Assembly: GCF_006438955.1 (NCBI RefSeq)
Contig: NZ_RCZK01000002.1
Location: 186,001-250,000, forward strand
Reading direction: 5' to 3'
DNA: 64,000 nt
Source: Sphingomonas oligophenolica
GTDB taxonomy: Bacteria; Pseudomonadota; Alphaproteobacteria; Sphingomonadales; Sphingomonadaceae
Positions 47,508 through 55,752 of the stretch are shown piece after piece. The position numbers and the translations under genes were made by a program. Position 1 is the stretch's first letter; the number at the start of each line of letters is the position of its first letter. The notes beneath the pieces are model-generated. The model did no database searches. It had not been told where the DNA came from and was given only the letters and a program-made list of their open reading frames with translations.

Positions 47508-49460
47508 ATGATGCGCGACGAGGCCGACACCGCGCCGGGGGGGACCCTGGGTGGCGACGCGACATGGCGGACGGCCATGCTCGTCGTGATGGGATTGCTC
47601 GGCACCGCGGTGCTGGCCGCGTTGATCGTGACGTTGGCCGGCGCAAATCGCCAGCGCGAGCGCGCGCTGAAACTGCAGACCCACAGTTACCAGGTGATGA
47701 TCGTCGCGCGCACGCTGTCGGGAACGATCGCGCGATCGGAGGCGTCGCTCGGCCGTTACGTGATCAGCACCGACAAACGGCTGGGGCAGATCTATTTCGA
47801 CCAGTGGCGGCAGGCGGAATCGGAGATCGACCGGCTCGCTAAACTCACCGCCGACAATCGGTCGCAAACCCGCACGCTCGATCGGTTGCGCGCCGCGTAC
47901 CAGACGCGGGGCGACGAACTGTCGCTGACCGCGCTGAGCACGAGCTATGGCAAGAACAACCAGGCGCTCGCGCGCTATTACGACGCGCGCAACGCGGCGT
48001 CGCTGGCCGAGATCGACCGCACGCTCGATCAGATCATCGCGCAGGAACGCGGGCTGCTCGCAAAGCGGACCGGGGATGCGATGACCGCAGTCGACGACGC
48101 GAGCAGGATCGCCGGGATCCTGGGGGCGTTCGGCATCCTGATCGTGCTCGGCGCGATCGCGCTGGGGTGGCTGACGTTGCGCGCGGTCGGCGATCGCGTC
48201 ACCGCCGAGGCCGATGCGACGCTCGAACGCGAGCGCGTCGAGGAACTCGAAACCGCCGTCACCGCCGCGACCAGCGAACTGCGCATCCAGGAAGCCAAGC
48301 TGCGCCAGGTCCAGAAGATGGAAGCGGTCGGCCAGCTGACCGGCGGGATCGCGCATGATTTCAACAATATGTTGGCGGTTGTTTTGGGGGGGTTGGAACT
48401 CGCCAAACGGTGTGTCGCGACCGATCCGCTCACCGCGGCGCGGCATATCGACAACGCTACCGACGGCGCCAATCGCGCCGCGGCGCTGACCCGGCGACTG
48501 CTCGCGTTCAGCCGCGAGGATGCGCTGAAACCCGAACCGATCCGCGCGGGTGGGCTGATCGCGGGCATGTCCGAACTGCTCGACCGGACGCTGGGCGATG
48601 CGATCACGCTGATTACCCGCGACGAATCGGATGGCTGGCGGGTCCGCGCCGACCGCGTCCAGCTCGAAAACGCGATCCTCAATCTCGCGGTCAATGCGCG
48701 CGACGCGATGGCGGGGCGCGGCGTCATCACCGTCGCGACCGGCACCGCGACGCTGGCCGAGCATGAGATCGATCACTGTAACGCGGGCGATTATGTGTCG
48801 ATCGCGGTCATCGACGACGGTTGCGGGATGGCCCCCGAGGTCGTCGAGCGCGTGTACGAGCCGTTCTTCACGACCAAGGAGGCGGGCAAGGGCACCGGAC
48901 TGGGGCTCAGCCAGATCTTCGGGCTGGTCCGCCAGCTCGACGGCGAGATCACGATCGCGACCGCGGTCGATCAGGGGACGACCGTCACGCTGTATATCCC
49001 GCGCGACCTGGCCGAGGAAAGGCGCAGCGACGTGGCCGATGTCCCCTCCGCCGTCGTGACCGAGCAGGCCACGCTGGACATCCTCGTCGTCGAGGACGAC
49101 CCCCGCGTCCTCGCCGCCACGATCGGCGCACTCGACGAACTCGGCCATCGCGGGATCGCGTGCGACGCGCCCGACAAGGCCGCGGCGATTCTGGCCGGTC
49201 ACACCGGAATCGACCTGATCCTGTCCGACGTGCTGATGCCGGGACAAACCGGCCCCGAACTCATCGCCGAGATCGGCCCCCGCTTCCCCCACATCGCGGT
49301 GGTGTTCGTCACCGGCTATGCGGGCGAGGCCAACGCGCGCGAATTTGGCGAGCACCCGGTCCTGCGCAAACCGTTCACGCTCACCGGCCTCGAACACGCG
49401 ATCTCCGAGGCAATGGCGGCGGATCGCCCCGCCCCGTCCGAACAGATCGCCGCCGAATAG
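47508..49460 (+). CDS. Hybrid sensor histidine kinase with CHASE3-like sensor
   Basis: A 650-residue inner-membrane kinase. TM1 is at about residues 24-46 (MLVVMGLLGTAVLAALIVTL), followed by a helical periplasmic domain (about 48-200) of CHASE3 type. TM2 is at about 203-225 (IAGILGAFGILIVLGAIAL). A coiled coil leads to the H box GGIAHDFNNMLAVV, the N box NLAVNARDAM, and G boxes IDDGCGMAPEV and GTGLGLSQIFGLV. A C-terminal receiver domain (DILVVEDDPRVL, LILSDVLMPGQTGPEL) completes it. It lies between spt and lptF in the same direction, and the signal it senses is unknown. No separate response regulator is adjacent. Confidence 0.9.
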   Translation: MMRDEADTAPGGTLGGDATWRTAMLVVMGLLGTAVLAALIVTLAGANRQRERALKLQTHSYQVMIVARTLSGTIARSEASLGRYVISTDKRLGQIYFDQWRQAESEIDRLAKLTADNRSQTRTLDRLRAAYQTRGDELSLTALSTSYGKNNQALARYYDARNAASLAEIDRTLDQIIAQERGLLAKRTGDAMTAVDDASRIAGILGAFGILIVLGAIALGWLTLRAVGDRVTAEADATLERERVEELETAVTAATSELRIQEAKLRQVQKMEAVGQLTGGIAHDFNNMLAVVLGGLELAKRCVATDPLTAARHIDNATDGANRAAALTRRLLAFSREDALKPEPIRAGGLIAGMSELLDRTLGDAITLITRDESDGWRVRADRVQLENAILNLAVNARDAMAGRGVITVATGTATLAEHEIDHCNAGDYVSIAVIDDGCGMAPEVVERVYEPFFTTKEAGKGTGLGLSQIFGLVRQLDGEITIATAVDQGTTVTLYIPRDLAEERRSDVADVPSAVVTEQATLDILVVEDDPRVLAATIGALDELGHRGIACDAPDKAAAILAGHTGIDLILSDVLMPGQTGPELIAEIGPRFPHIAVVFVTGYAGEANAREFGEHPVLRKPFTLTGLEHAISEAMAADRPAPSEQIAAE

Positions 49461-49555
49461 GGCGGCCACTGCTCGGCGGCTCCCGCTTAAACAGGTGACG
49501 CCCTCCGCGCCCTGGCCTATATCCTCGCGACCCCGCTGCCCGAGCACACGACTTC

Positions 49556-50761
49556 ATGAAATCCATCGACCGCTACATGGCGCGACTGATCGCGGTGCCG
49601 TTGTTCTCGACGCTGATCATCTCGGCGATGCTGCTGATCCTCGATCGCATCCGGCGGCTGTTCGATTTCGTCGCGACCGAGGGTGGCCCGGTCAGCGTGG
49701 TGTGGCGGATGCTCGCCAACCTGCTCCCCGAATATCTCGGGCTCGGCATCCCGATCGGGCTGATGCTCGGCGTCCTGCTCGCGTTCCGGCGCCTGGCCGC
49801 CAATTCGGAGCTCGACGTGCTCCGCGGCGTGGGCATGAGCTACAACCGGCTGCTCCGCGTGCCGATGATGTACGCGATCGTGCTCGCCGCGCTCAACCTC
49901 GCGATCGTCGGTTATGTCCAGCCGATCGCGCGCTATTATTACGAAGGGCTGCGCTTCGAACTCAGGACCGGCGCGCTCGGCGCGTCGATCAAGGTCGGCG
50001 AATTTACGCATCTCGGTGACAAGATGACGATCCGGATCGAACAAAGCCGCGACAAGGGGCGCGACCTCAGCGGCATCTTCGTCCAGGCCAAGACCGCGAA
50101 GGGCGATTCGATCGGGGTTACCGCCGAACATGGCGAATTCCTCGCGACCGACGATCCCAACACGATCATCTTCCGCCTGACCAACGGCACGCTGATCCAC
50201 GACCGTCCCGAATTCAAGACGCCGCGGGTGCTGACCTTCAGCAACCATGATCTCCCGATCCCGCTGCCCAAGTATGAGAATTTCCGCACCCGTGGCGGGC
50301 GCAACCTCGAATACACGCTGCCCGAACTCGCCAAGACCGGCCAGACCGGCGCGACCGAAAAAGAACGCGATTCGAGCCGCGCGGAATTCCATTTCCGCCT
50401 CGCCGAAGTCGCGACGATGTTCCTGCTGCCGATGCTCGGGCTGGCGCTGGGGGTGCCACCGAAACGATCGAATTCGGGGTTCGGCGTCTTTTTCGGGATC
50501 GTGATGCTGGTGACCTATCACAAGGTCAACGAATATGCCGCCGCGATCGGCGAACTCGGGCGGATCGACCCGCTGATCGCGCTGTGGGTGCCGTTCGGCG
50601 TGTTCGCGGGGCTGGTATTGTGGATGTATTATACGATCGCCTACGTCCCCGGCGGGCAGCCGATTGGCGCGATCGAACGCGCGTTTTCGAAGGCGGCGAG
50701 CGCGGTCACGAACCGCCTCCCCGGTCGCCGTCGCAAGCGCGCAGCGGAACAGGGCGCGTGA
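49556..50761 (+). CDS. lptF: LptF, lipopolysaccharide-type transport permease
   Basis: A 401-residue YjgP/YjgQ-family permease. N-terminal membrane helices (LFSTLIISAMLLILDRIRRL and a GLMLGVLLAFRRLAANSELD loop that contacts the LptB ATPase) precede a periplasmic jellyroll-like domain (about 135-270). C-terminal helices follow (MFLLPMLGLALGVPPKRSNS). LptF and LptG form the inner-membrane channel that extracts lipid for export. Sphingomonads carry glycosphingolipids in place of LPS, so the cargo here is probably glycosphingolipid. Its stop overlaps the lptG GTG start. Confidence 0.94.
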   Translation: MKSIDRYMARLIAVPLFSTLIISAMLLILDRIRRLFDFVATEGGPVSVVWRMLANLLPEYLGLGIPIGLMLGVLLAFRRLAANSELDVLRGVGMSYNRLLRVPMMYAIVLAALNLAIVGYVQPIARYYYEGLRFELRTGALGASIKVGEFTHLGDKMTIRIEQSRDKGRDLSGIFVQAKTAKGDSIGVTAEHGEFLATDDPNTIIFRLTNGTLIHDRPEFKTPRVLTFSNHDLPIPLPKYENFRTRGGRNLEYTLPELAKTGQTGATEKERDSSRAEFHFRLAEVATMFLLPMLGLALGVPPKRSNSGFGVFFGIVMLVTYHKVNEYAAAIGELGRIDPLIALWVPFGVFAGLVLWMYYTIAYVPGGQPIGAIERAFSKAASAVTNRLPGRRRKRAAEQGA

Positions 50762-51858
50762 GGCACCTGCTCGAATTCTTTCCGTCGCGGACCGTCGCCT
50801 GGTACATGTCGCGGCTGTTCCTGGTGCGGACGCTGTCGATCCTCGCGTCGATCGTGCTCGTCCTCCAGGCGCTCGACCTGCTCAGCGAATCGGGCAATAT
50901 CCTCGCGGTATCGGGCAATGGCCAGGCGCAGATCCTCACCTATGTCGGGCTGCGGATGCCGCAGATCGTCGCGTTCGTGCTGCCGTTTTCGGTGTTGCTC
51001 GGCACGATCCTGACGCTGATCACGATGAACCAGAATAGCGAGATCATCGCGCTGAAGGCGGCGGGGCTGTCGGCGCATCAGGTGCTCGCGCCGCTGCTGC
51101 TCGCCAGCCTGGGGGTCGCGATCGTCAGCTTCGCGTTCAACGAACGTGTCGCGACCCGCGCCACCGCGACGCTCGATCAATGGAAGGCGGTCGATTACGG
51201 TCCGCTGCCGATCGACCGCGGCGATCGCAGCAACGTATGGGTCCGTGACGGCGATGACCTGATCGAGGTCGCGCAGGTCAAGGGCCGCCGTGAACAGACG
51301 CGGCTCGGCGGGATCACGATCTATGATCGCGCCGGGGGCAACCTCGTCTCGATCATCCGCGCGCCGAGCGGCCACCGGGTCGATGGCGCGTGGCGGATCG
51401 GGCCTGCGAGCCGGTTCGACGTCGCGAGCGGTGATCTGATCCCGATGGGCACGATCACGGTCGCCAAGGATGTCCGCCCCGATCAGTTTACGCTCGGCAG
51501 CGTCAACGCCGACGGCCTCGCGTTCTGGGATCTGCGCCGTGCGATCAGCGATCTCCACGACGCGGGGCGACCGACCAAATCGCTCGAGGGCACGTTGTGG
51601 CACAAGCTGTCGGGTCCGCTCTCGGCGATCCTGATGCCGCTGTTGGGCGCGGTCGCGGCGTTCGGGATCGCGCGGTCGGGCAAGCTGTTCGTGCGCGCGG
51701 TGATCGGGATGGGGCTGGGCTTCGCCTATTTCGTCGCCGACAATTTCGCGCTCGCGATGGGCAATCTGGGCGCCTATCCCCCGTTCCTCGCGGCATGGGC
51801 GCCGTTCCTGCTGTTCTTCCTGATCGGCGAAGCGGTGCTGATCCGAACCGAGGAATAA
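50758..51858 (+). CDS. lptG: LptG, lipopolysaccharide-type transport permease
   Basis: The 366-residue partner of LptF. N-terminal FPSRTVAWYMSRLFLVRTL leads into helix IASIVLVLQALDLLSE-like. It has the PFSVLLGTILTLITMNQNSE loop with the coupling helix EIIALKAAGLS, a periplasmic domain (about 120-255) and C-terminal helices (LLGAVAAFGIARSGKLFVRA, LLFFLIGEAVLI). GTG 50758 overlaps the lptF stop by four bases, so translation is coupled. LptA, B, C, D and E are not in the window. Confidence 0.94.
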   Translation: MRHLLEFFPSRTVAWYMSRLFLVRTLSILASIVLVLQALDLLSESGNILAVSGNGQAQILTYVGLRMPQIVAFVLPFSVLLGTILTLITMNQNSEIIALKAAGLSAHQVLAPLLLASLGVAIVSFAFNERVATRATATLDQWKAVDYGPLPIDRGDRSNVWVRDGDDLIEVAQVKGRREQTRLGGITIYDRAGGNLVSIIRAPSGHRVDGAWRIGPASRFDVASGDLIPMGTITVAKDVRPDQFTLGSVNADGLAFWDLRRAISDLHDAGRPTKSLEGTLWHKLSGPLSAILMPLLGAVAAFGIARSGKLFVRAVIGMGLGFAYFVADNFALAMGNLGAYPPFLAAWAPFLLFFLIGEAVLIRTEE

Positions 51859-51920
51859 CGCGGGCGGTCATGGGTCCGGGCACTCTGTGCCGTGACGACG
51901 TTACACCTGCCGGTATTTGA

Positions 51921-52028
51921 TCCGTTCGCCCTGAGCCCACCGGGTTCCCATGAAACTATTACTTTCATGGGGCGGGGATCGAAGGGCGGCGAGTCTTACC
52001 GTGCTTCAACAGGCTCAAGGCGAACGGT
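51921..52028. repeat. Composite palindromic element, copy 4, split by a hairpin insertion
   Basis: The first unit starts CCGTTCGCCCTGAGCC, stops, and resumes as TCGAAGGGCGG about 40 bases later. The inserted segment contains CCCATGAAA (51947-51955) and TTTCATGGG (51963-51971), a nine-pair stem with a seven-base loop. The second unit (GTGCTTCAACAGGCTCAAGG..) is also mutated. It lies between lptG and the convergent desaturase gene. Confidence 0.8.
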
Positions 52029-52063
52029 TTCTCGCGGTATCGTCAAGCTCTGGGTCCGACTCC

Positions 52064-53173
52064 CTAGCGCAGCGTCATCGTGCTCCGCGCGATTTTGCCG
52101 ACGAGGCCAGGCAGCCCGCGATAATTCGATTGGTGGAAGGGCGAGTCCTCCTCCAGCGCCGCACTCAACCGCCGATACGCCTCGCCGAGCGCATGGTACG
52201 GCAGCCCTGGCAACAGGTGATGCAGCGCGTGATAGCGCAAGCCCACCGGTGCCCACAGCGCGGGCAGCAACACCGGCGGCGGCACGTTGACCGAATCGAG
52301 ATATTGCGCGGTTACCGTCATCGGCTCGCCCTCATTCTCCCAAAGATGCGCGACGAGCGTGCGGACCTGGTTGGTCACCGCCACCGCCGACACGATCGCG
52401 AACGCGATCCCGAACGCCCGCAGCGGAATGACCCCGGTCGCGGTCATCACGACGATCGCGATCGCCCACAGGCTGGCGGCAGCCTCGATCCGGTTCCACA
52501 GCGCCTTCGCCTCGCCGTCGGGCGCGCGGCGGCGAAACGACGGGTTGATCGCGAGCGCCGAATAGCGCTCGACGACGAGCTTGCGGAGCGGCGGCACGAT
52601 CACCGACACCGGCGACAGCACCGCATAACGGAACAGCAGCGCCAGCGGCGCGAGCGCCGAAACGACGATGAACACCGGCAGCGTCCACGGCTTCATCAGC
52701 GCCAGCGGGAGATATTCGGGATCCTCCGACGTGCCGTAGCGCGTCTTGGCGTGGTGAAGGTTGTGGACGCCCTCGTACATGAACGACGGGGTCAGCATCG
52801 GCACGCCGACCAGCGCGTTCCAGCCGAACCGGAACCCCGGCACTGCGGCGTGCTTGATGTGGCTGAGTTCGTGGATGAAGCTGATCGCGCGATACAGCGC
52901 GAGCATCGAGGCGACCCCCGCGATCACCACCAGCCAGGTCGCCGCCGCAGAGACCGCGATCGCCAGCGCGCCATAGCCGATCATGACCGACGCGATCAGG
53001 TCGGCCCAATAGATCGCCGGGCGCGGCGGGTTGAGCTCGCGCGTCAGATCGGCCGCGGTGCGCAGCATCGCCTTGTCGTCGGCAGCCCGGTGACGCGGGA
53101 CCACGGGAATGTCCGCAACCGGCAAGGCCGCGCCGCGCGCAAGTGAAAGACTGGTATTCATGGGGATGTCCAT
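52064..53173 (-). CDS. Membrane fatty-acid (possibly sphingolipid) desaturase/hydroxylase
   Basis: A 369-residue di-iron membrane enzyme with three histidine boxes: HELSH (about 101-105), HNLHH (about 137-141) and HALHH near residue 320. Hydrophobic segments at about 60-95 and 160-200, plus a third block (WAIAIVVMTATGVIPL), give the expected topology. Its position within a block of ceramide genes, divergent from the candidate ceramide synthase, suggests a ceramide- or sphingoid-modifying role. A plain fatty-acid desaturase is equally possible. Start ATG 53173 or 53161 cannot be decided. Confidence 0.85.
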   Translation of the reverse strand: MDIPMNTSLSLARGAALPVADIPVVPRHRAADDKAMLRTAADLTRELNPPRPAIYWADLIASVMIGYGALAIAVSAAATWLVVIAGVASMLALYRAISFIHELSHIKHAAVPGFRFGWNALVGVPMLTPSFMYEGVHNLHHAKTRYGTSEDPEYLPLALMKPWTLPVFIVVSALAPLALLFRYAVLSPVSVIVPPLRKLVVERYSALAINPSFRRRAPDGEAKALWNRIEAAASLWAIAIVVMTATGVIPLRAFGIAFAIVSAVAVTNQVRTLVAHLWENEGEPMTVTAQYLDSVNVPPPVLLPALWAPVGLRYHALHHLLPGLPYHALGEAYRRLSAALEEDSPFHQSNYRGLPGLVGKIARSTMTLR

Positions 53174-53220
53174 TGCCGGTATATAATGGCGACAGCATGG
53201 CATTTCGAGGGTGCCCGCGC

Positions 53221-53260
53221 GCCGCCGCGCGCCGCCGCCCGCCGCCGCCCGCCGCCGCCC
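53221..53260. repeat. 10-base tandem repeat between the desaturase and ceramide-synthase-like genes
   Basis: Four head-to-tail copies of a ten-base unit: one GCCGCCGCGC followed by three GCCGCCGCCC. It lies in the 168-base gap between two divergent genes, about 50 bases from the desaturase start and 80 from the GTG at 53341. Copy number could vary by slippage and shift promoter spacing. Confidence 0.85.
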
Positions 53261-53340
53261 TTCCCTGCAAGCCGCCCGATCCCGCCTCGCCTTCGCCATC
53301 GTTGCTGGCTAAGCCACGCCGGCTATCACAAGAGGTACGT

Positions 53341-54495
53341 GTGTCGACCACCCTGACGATCCGCCCCGTGACGACCAAGAAGGATCGCAAGACCTTCGTC
53401 GATCTACCCTTCCGGCTCTATCGAGACGATCCGCACTGGGTGCCTCCGCTCAAGGGCGAAGCGCTCGGACTCATCACGCCCGAAAAGAACGGCTGGTTCA
53501 GCCATGCGAAGGCGCAATTGTTCCTCGCCGATGAGGACGGATGCGTCGTCGGGCGGATCTCCGCGCATATCGACACGCTGGCGCTGACGATGCCCGCCGT
53601 CCAGGGTTTCGGTCCCGGGGTCGGCCAATGGGGGCTGATGGACGCCGAGCGCGAAGACATTTTCCAGGCGCTGCTCGCCCGTGCCGAGGAATGGCTACGC
53701 GCTGAGGGCATGACCCGCGCGCTCGGTCCGATCAGCATGTCGATCTGGGAAGAACCGGGGCTGCTGATCGAAGGCCATGATCATGCGCCGACGATCATGA
53801 TGGGGCACCACAAGCCCGAATATCGCGGCTGGATCGAGGCGGCGGGCTACGCACCGATCAAGCAGTTGATGACCTACGAACTCGACATCACCCAGGAATT
53901 CCCGCCGCTGGTGAAGCGGATCATCAAATCCGGCGAGAACAACCCGCGAATCGTGGTGCGCGAGGTGAGCAAAAAGAAGTTCGAGGAGGAGGCGGCGATC
54001 ATCCTCGCGATCCTCAACGATGCGTGGTCGGACAATTGGGGCTTCGTCCCGCTGACGCCGCCCGAGATCAAGGATGTCGGGGTGAAGCTGAAGCCAATCG
54101 TGTTCAACGATCTGATCCGGATCGCCGAACTCGACGGGCGTCCAGTCGCGTTCATGATCACGCTGCCCGACCTCAACGAAGCGATCGCCCCGTTGAACGG
54201 CAGCCTGTTGCCGTTCGGCTGGGCGAAGCTGCTGCTTTGGCTCCGCAAGCCCAAGGCACGGACGATGCGCGTGCCGCTGATGGGGGTGGTCAAGGAGCTA
54301 CAATCGTCGCGGATGGCGGGGCAGCTCGCCTTCATGATGATCGAATATATCAAGCGCGCATCGGTCGAAAAATACGGCGCGAGCCGTGGCGAGATCGGCT
54401 GGATCCTCGACGACAACCAGGGGATGCGCTCGATCGCGGAGACGATCGATAGCCGGATCAACAAGGTCTATCAGGTCTACGGCAAGGATCTTTGA
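53341..54495 (+). CDS. GNAT-fold acyltransferase, candidate bacterial ceramide synthase (bCerS)
   Basis: A 384-residue protein. The N-terminal domain (FVDLPFRLYRDDPHWVPPLK, then EALGLITPEKNGWFSHAKAQ and LFLADEDGCVVGRISAH) belongs to a long GNAT-like family. The middle part has MSIWEEPGLLIEGHDH and HKPEYRGWIEAAGY, and the C-terminal half includes SSRMAGQLAFMMIEYIKRAS. In Caulobacter a protein of this type (bCerS) N-acylates 3-ketosphinganine. Proximity to spt, acp and cerR supports the same role. The family also occurs in bacteria not known to make sphingolipids, so function is inferred. GTG 53341 is preceded by AGAGG. Confidence 0.65.
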   Translation: MSTTLTIRPVTTKKDRKTFVDLPFRLYRDDPHWVPPLKGEALGLITPEKNGWFSHAKAQLFLADEDGCVVGRISAHIDTLALTMPAVQGFGPGVGQWGLMDAEREDIFQALLARAEEWLRAEGMTRALGPISMSIWEEPGLLIEGHDHAPTIMMGHHKPEYRGWIEAAGYAPIKQLMTYELDITQEFPPLVKRIIKSGENNPRIVVREVSKKKFEEEAAIILAILNDAWSDNWGFVPLTPPEIKDVGVKLKPIVFNDLIRIAELDGRPVAFMITLPDLNEAIAPLNGSLLPFGWAKLLLWLRKPKARTMRVPLMGVVKELQSSRMAGQLAFMMIEYIKRASVEKYGASRGEIGWILDDNQGMRSIAETIDSRINKVYQVYGKDL

Positions 54496-54914
54496 TCGCG
54501 CGCGCCGTCGTCGCGCGTCTTGCCGGTCGTCAGCGCTTTCAGCGCCTGGAGGTCGCGGTTGATCCACTTTATGTCGGCCGCGAAGCGCTCGTCGGTCATG
54601 TCGGGCTGGCGATAGAGCGTCAAGATCACCTCGGCGCCCTCGCCGTTGGCGACGACGCGCAGCGGGATGTGGAGCGGCTTCCCGCTGCCGGTATCGACCC
54701 AATGGTCCATCACCCCGAACGCGTTGTGCGCGGTGAAGCGGATGCGGATCGGGCCGTCGAGACCGTCCGCGAGCCATTCGTCGCCGACGCAGCGCAGCCC
54801 CGAATCGGTCAGTCCCGACGCCCAGCGCGCGAAGCAGTCGGGCTGCCAGATCTCGGCATACAGTTCGCGCCAGTCGCGCGGGATCGAGACGCTGAAGGTA
54901 CGCGCGGGCAACAT
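54477..54914 (-). CDS. SRPBCC-fold (START-like) small protein
   Basis: The 145-residue product from ATG 54914 runs MLPARTFSVSIPRDWRELYA to about residue 140. It shows alternating strands and a C-terminal helix (DERFAADIKWINRDLQALKA), consistent with the SRPBCC/polyketide-cyclase fold: FARWASGLTDSG, IRIRFTAHNAFGVMDHWVD and VILTLYRQPDMTDE. Such proteins bind hydrophobic ligands. It starts seven bases after the sufA stop on the same strand, so it may end the suf transcript. Its 3' end overlaps that of the candidate ceramide synthase by about 18 bases. Confidence 0.7.
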   Translation of the reverse strand: MLPARTFSVSIPRDWRELYAEIWQPDCFARWASGLTDSGLRCVGDEWLADGLDGPIRIRFTAHNAFGVMDHWVDTGSGKPLHIPLRVVANGEGAEVILTLYRQPDMTDERFAADIKWINRDLQALKALTTGKTRDDGARDQRSLP

Positions 54915-54921
54915 CACGCCA

Positions 54922-55278
54922 TCAGACCGTGAAACTCTCACCACAACCGCACGCACCCTTGGCGTTGGGATTGTTGAACACGAACCCCGCGGTGAAATCA
55001 TCCTCCGCCCAATCCATCGTCGATCCGATCAGATACAGGATCGACCCGCCGTCGACGTACAATGTGCCGCCGGGCGTCTCGATCTTCTCGTCGAACGCTT
55101 TTGCCTCGGTGACGTAGTCGACCGAATAGGCGAGCCCCGAACACCCACGCTTCGGGGTCGACAGCTTCACCCCGATCGCGTCGGCGGGTGCCTTGGCCAT
55201 CAGATCCGCGATCCGCGCATGCGCCGACGGTGTTAGGTTCAACGCGGCAGGGCGTTCACGAAGTGTCGTCGCCATCAC
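54922..55278 (-). CDS. sufA: SufA/IscA-type A-type Fe-S carrier (HesB family)
   Basis: The 118-residue carrier has the three conserved cysteines in KRGCSGLAYSVDYV and GACGCGESF at the C-terminus. LTPSAHARIADLM and GSTMDWAEDDFTAGFVFNNP are family motifs. It passes Fe-S clusters from the SufBCD scaffold to target proteins. The start codon is GTG 55278 or ATG 55275, overlapping the sufT stop. It is the last suf gene before the SRPBCC gene. Confidence 0.95.
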   Translation of the reverse strand: MMATTLRERPAALNLTPSAHARIADLMAKAPADAIGVKLSTPKRGCSGLAYSVDYVTEAKAFDEKIETPGGTLYVDGGSILYLIGSTMDWAEDDFTAGFVFNNPNAKGACGCGESFTV

Positions 55279-55742
55279 AACATCCCCAATTCTAATTTCG
55301 CGTCGTCAGACATCTTCTGCGGGTCCCAGGGTGGATCCCAGACCAGATTGACGTCGGCGAAGGCGACGCCCGGGACCGAGGCGACGCGCATCTCGACCTC
55401 GGCGGGCATCGATTCGGCGACCGGGCAATTCGGCGTCGTCAGCGTCATCGACACGACCGCCTGCCCCCCCTCGGTCACCTCGACGCCGTAGATCAGCCCG
55501 AGATCGTAGATGTTGACCGGGATTTCGGGGTCGTAAATGCTCTTGAGCGCCTCGATGATCGCCTCGTATAGGTCGCCGCCGGGTTCGCCGGGCGCTTCCG
55601 CTTCGGGCTTTTGCGCCAGGAAGCCTTCGAGATAATCGCGCTTGCGCTCGAATGTCTCGCTCGCGGTTTCGCCTGCGCCATCGACGCGCGCCTTGGGCGG
55701 CGCTGCGACGCTGTCGACTTCCTCGGTTTCGAAACTGCTCAT
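55275..55742 (-). CDS. sufT: SufT-like (MIP18/DUF59) Fe-S assembly protein
   Basis: A 155-residue protein. Residues about 55-150 form the DUF59 domain: AIIEALKSIYDPEIPVNIYD, LGLIYGVEVTEG and the cysteine-containing TLTTPNCPVAESMPAEVE, ending WDPPWDPQKMSDDAKLELGM. SufT proteins aid Fe-S maturation under high demand. The first 55 residues are a low-complexity acidic/Ala-rich extension (PKARVDGAGETASETFERK). ATG 55742 lies ten bases past the sufS stop. Confidence 0.92.
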   Translation of the reverse strand: MSSFETEEVDSVAAPPKARVDGAGETASETFERKRDYLEGFLAQKPEAEAPGEPGGDLYEAIIEALKSIYDPEIPVNIYDLGLIYGVEVTEGGQAVVSMTLTTPNCPVAESMPAEVEMRVASVPGVAFADVNLVWDPPWDPQKMSDDAKLELGML

Positions 55743-55752
55743 CCGAAAATCC

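Noticed and set aside
47157..49547. A 796-codon open frame on the minus strand across the hybrid kinase
   Set aside because: It is antisense to a gene with complete kinase and receiver motifs, is rich in Arg/Asp/His, and shows no domain; a by-product of GC-rich codon bias.
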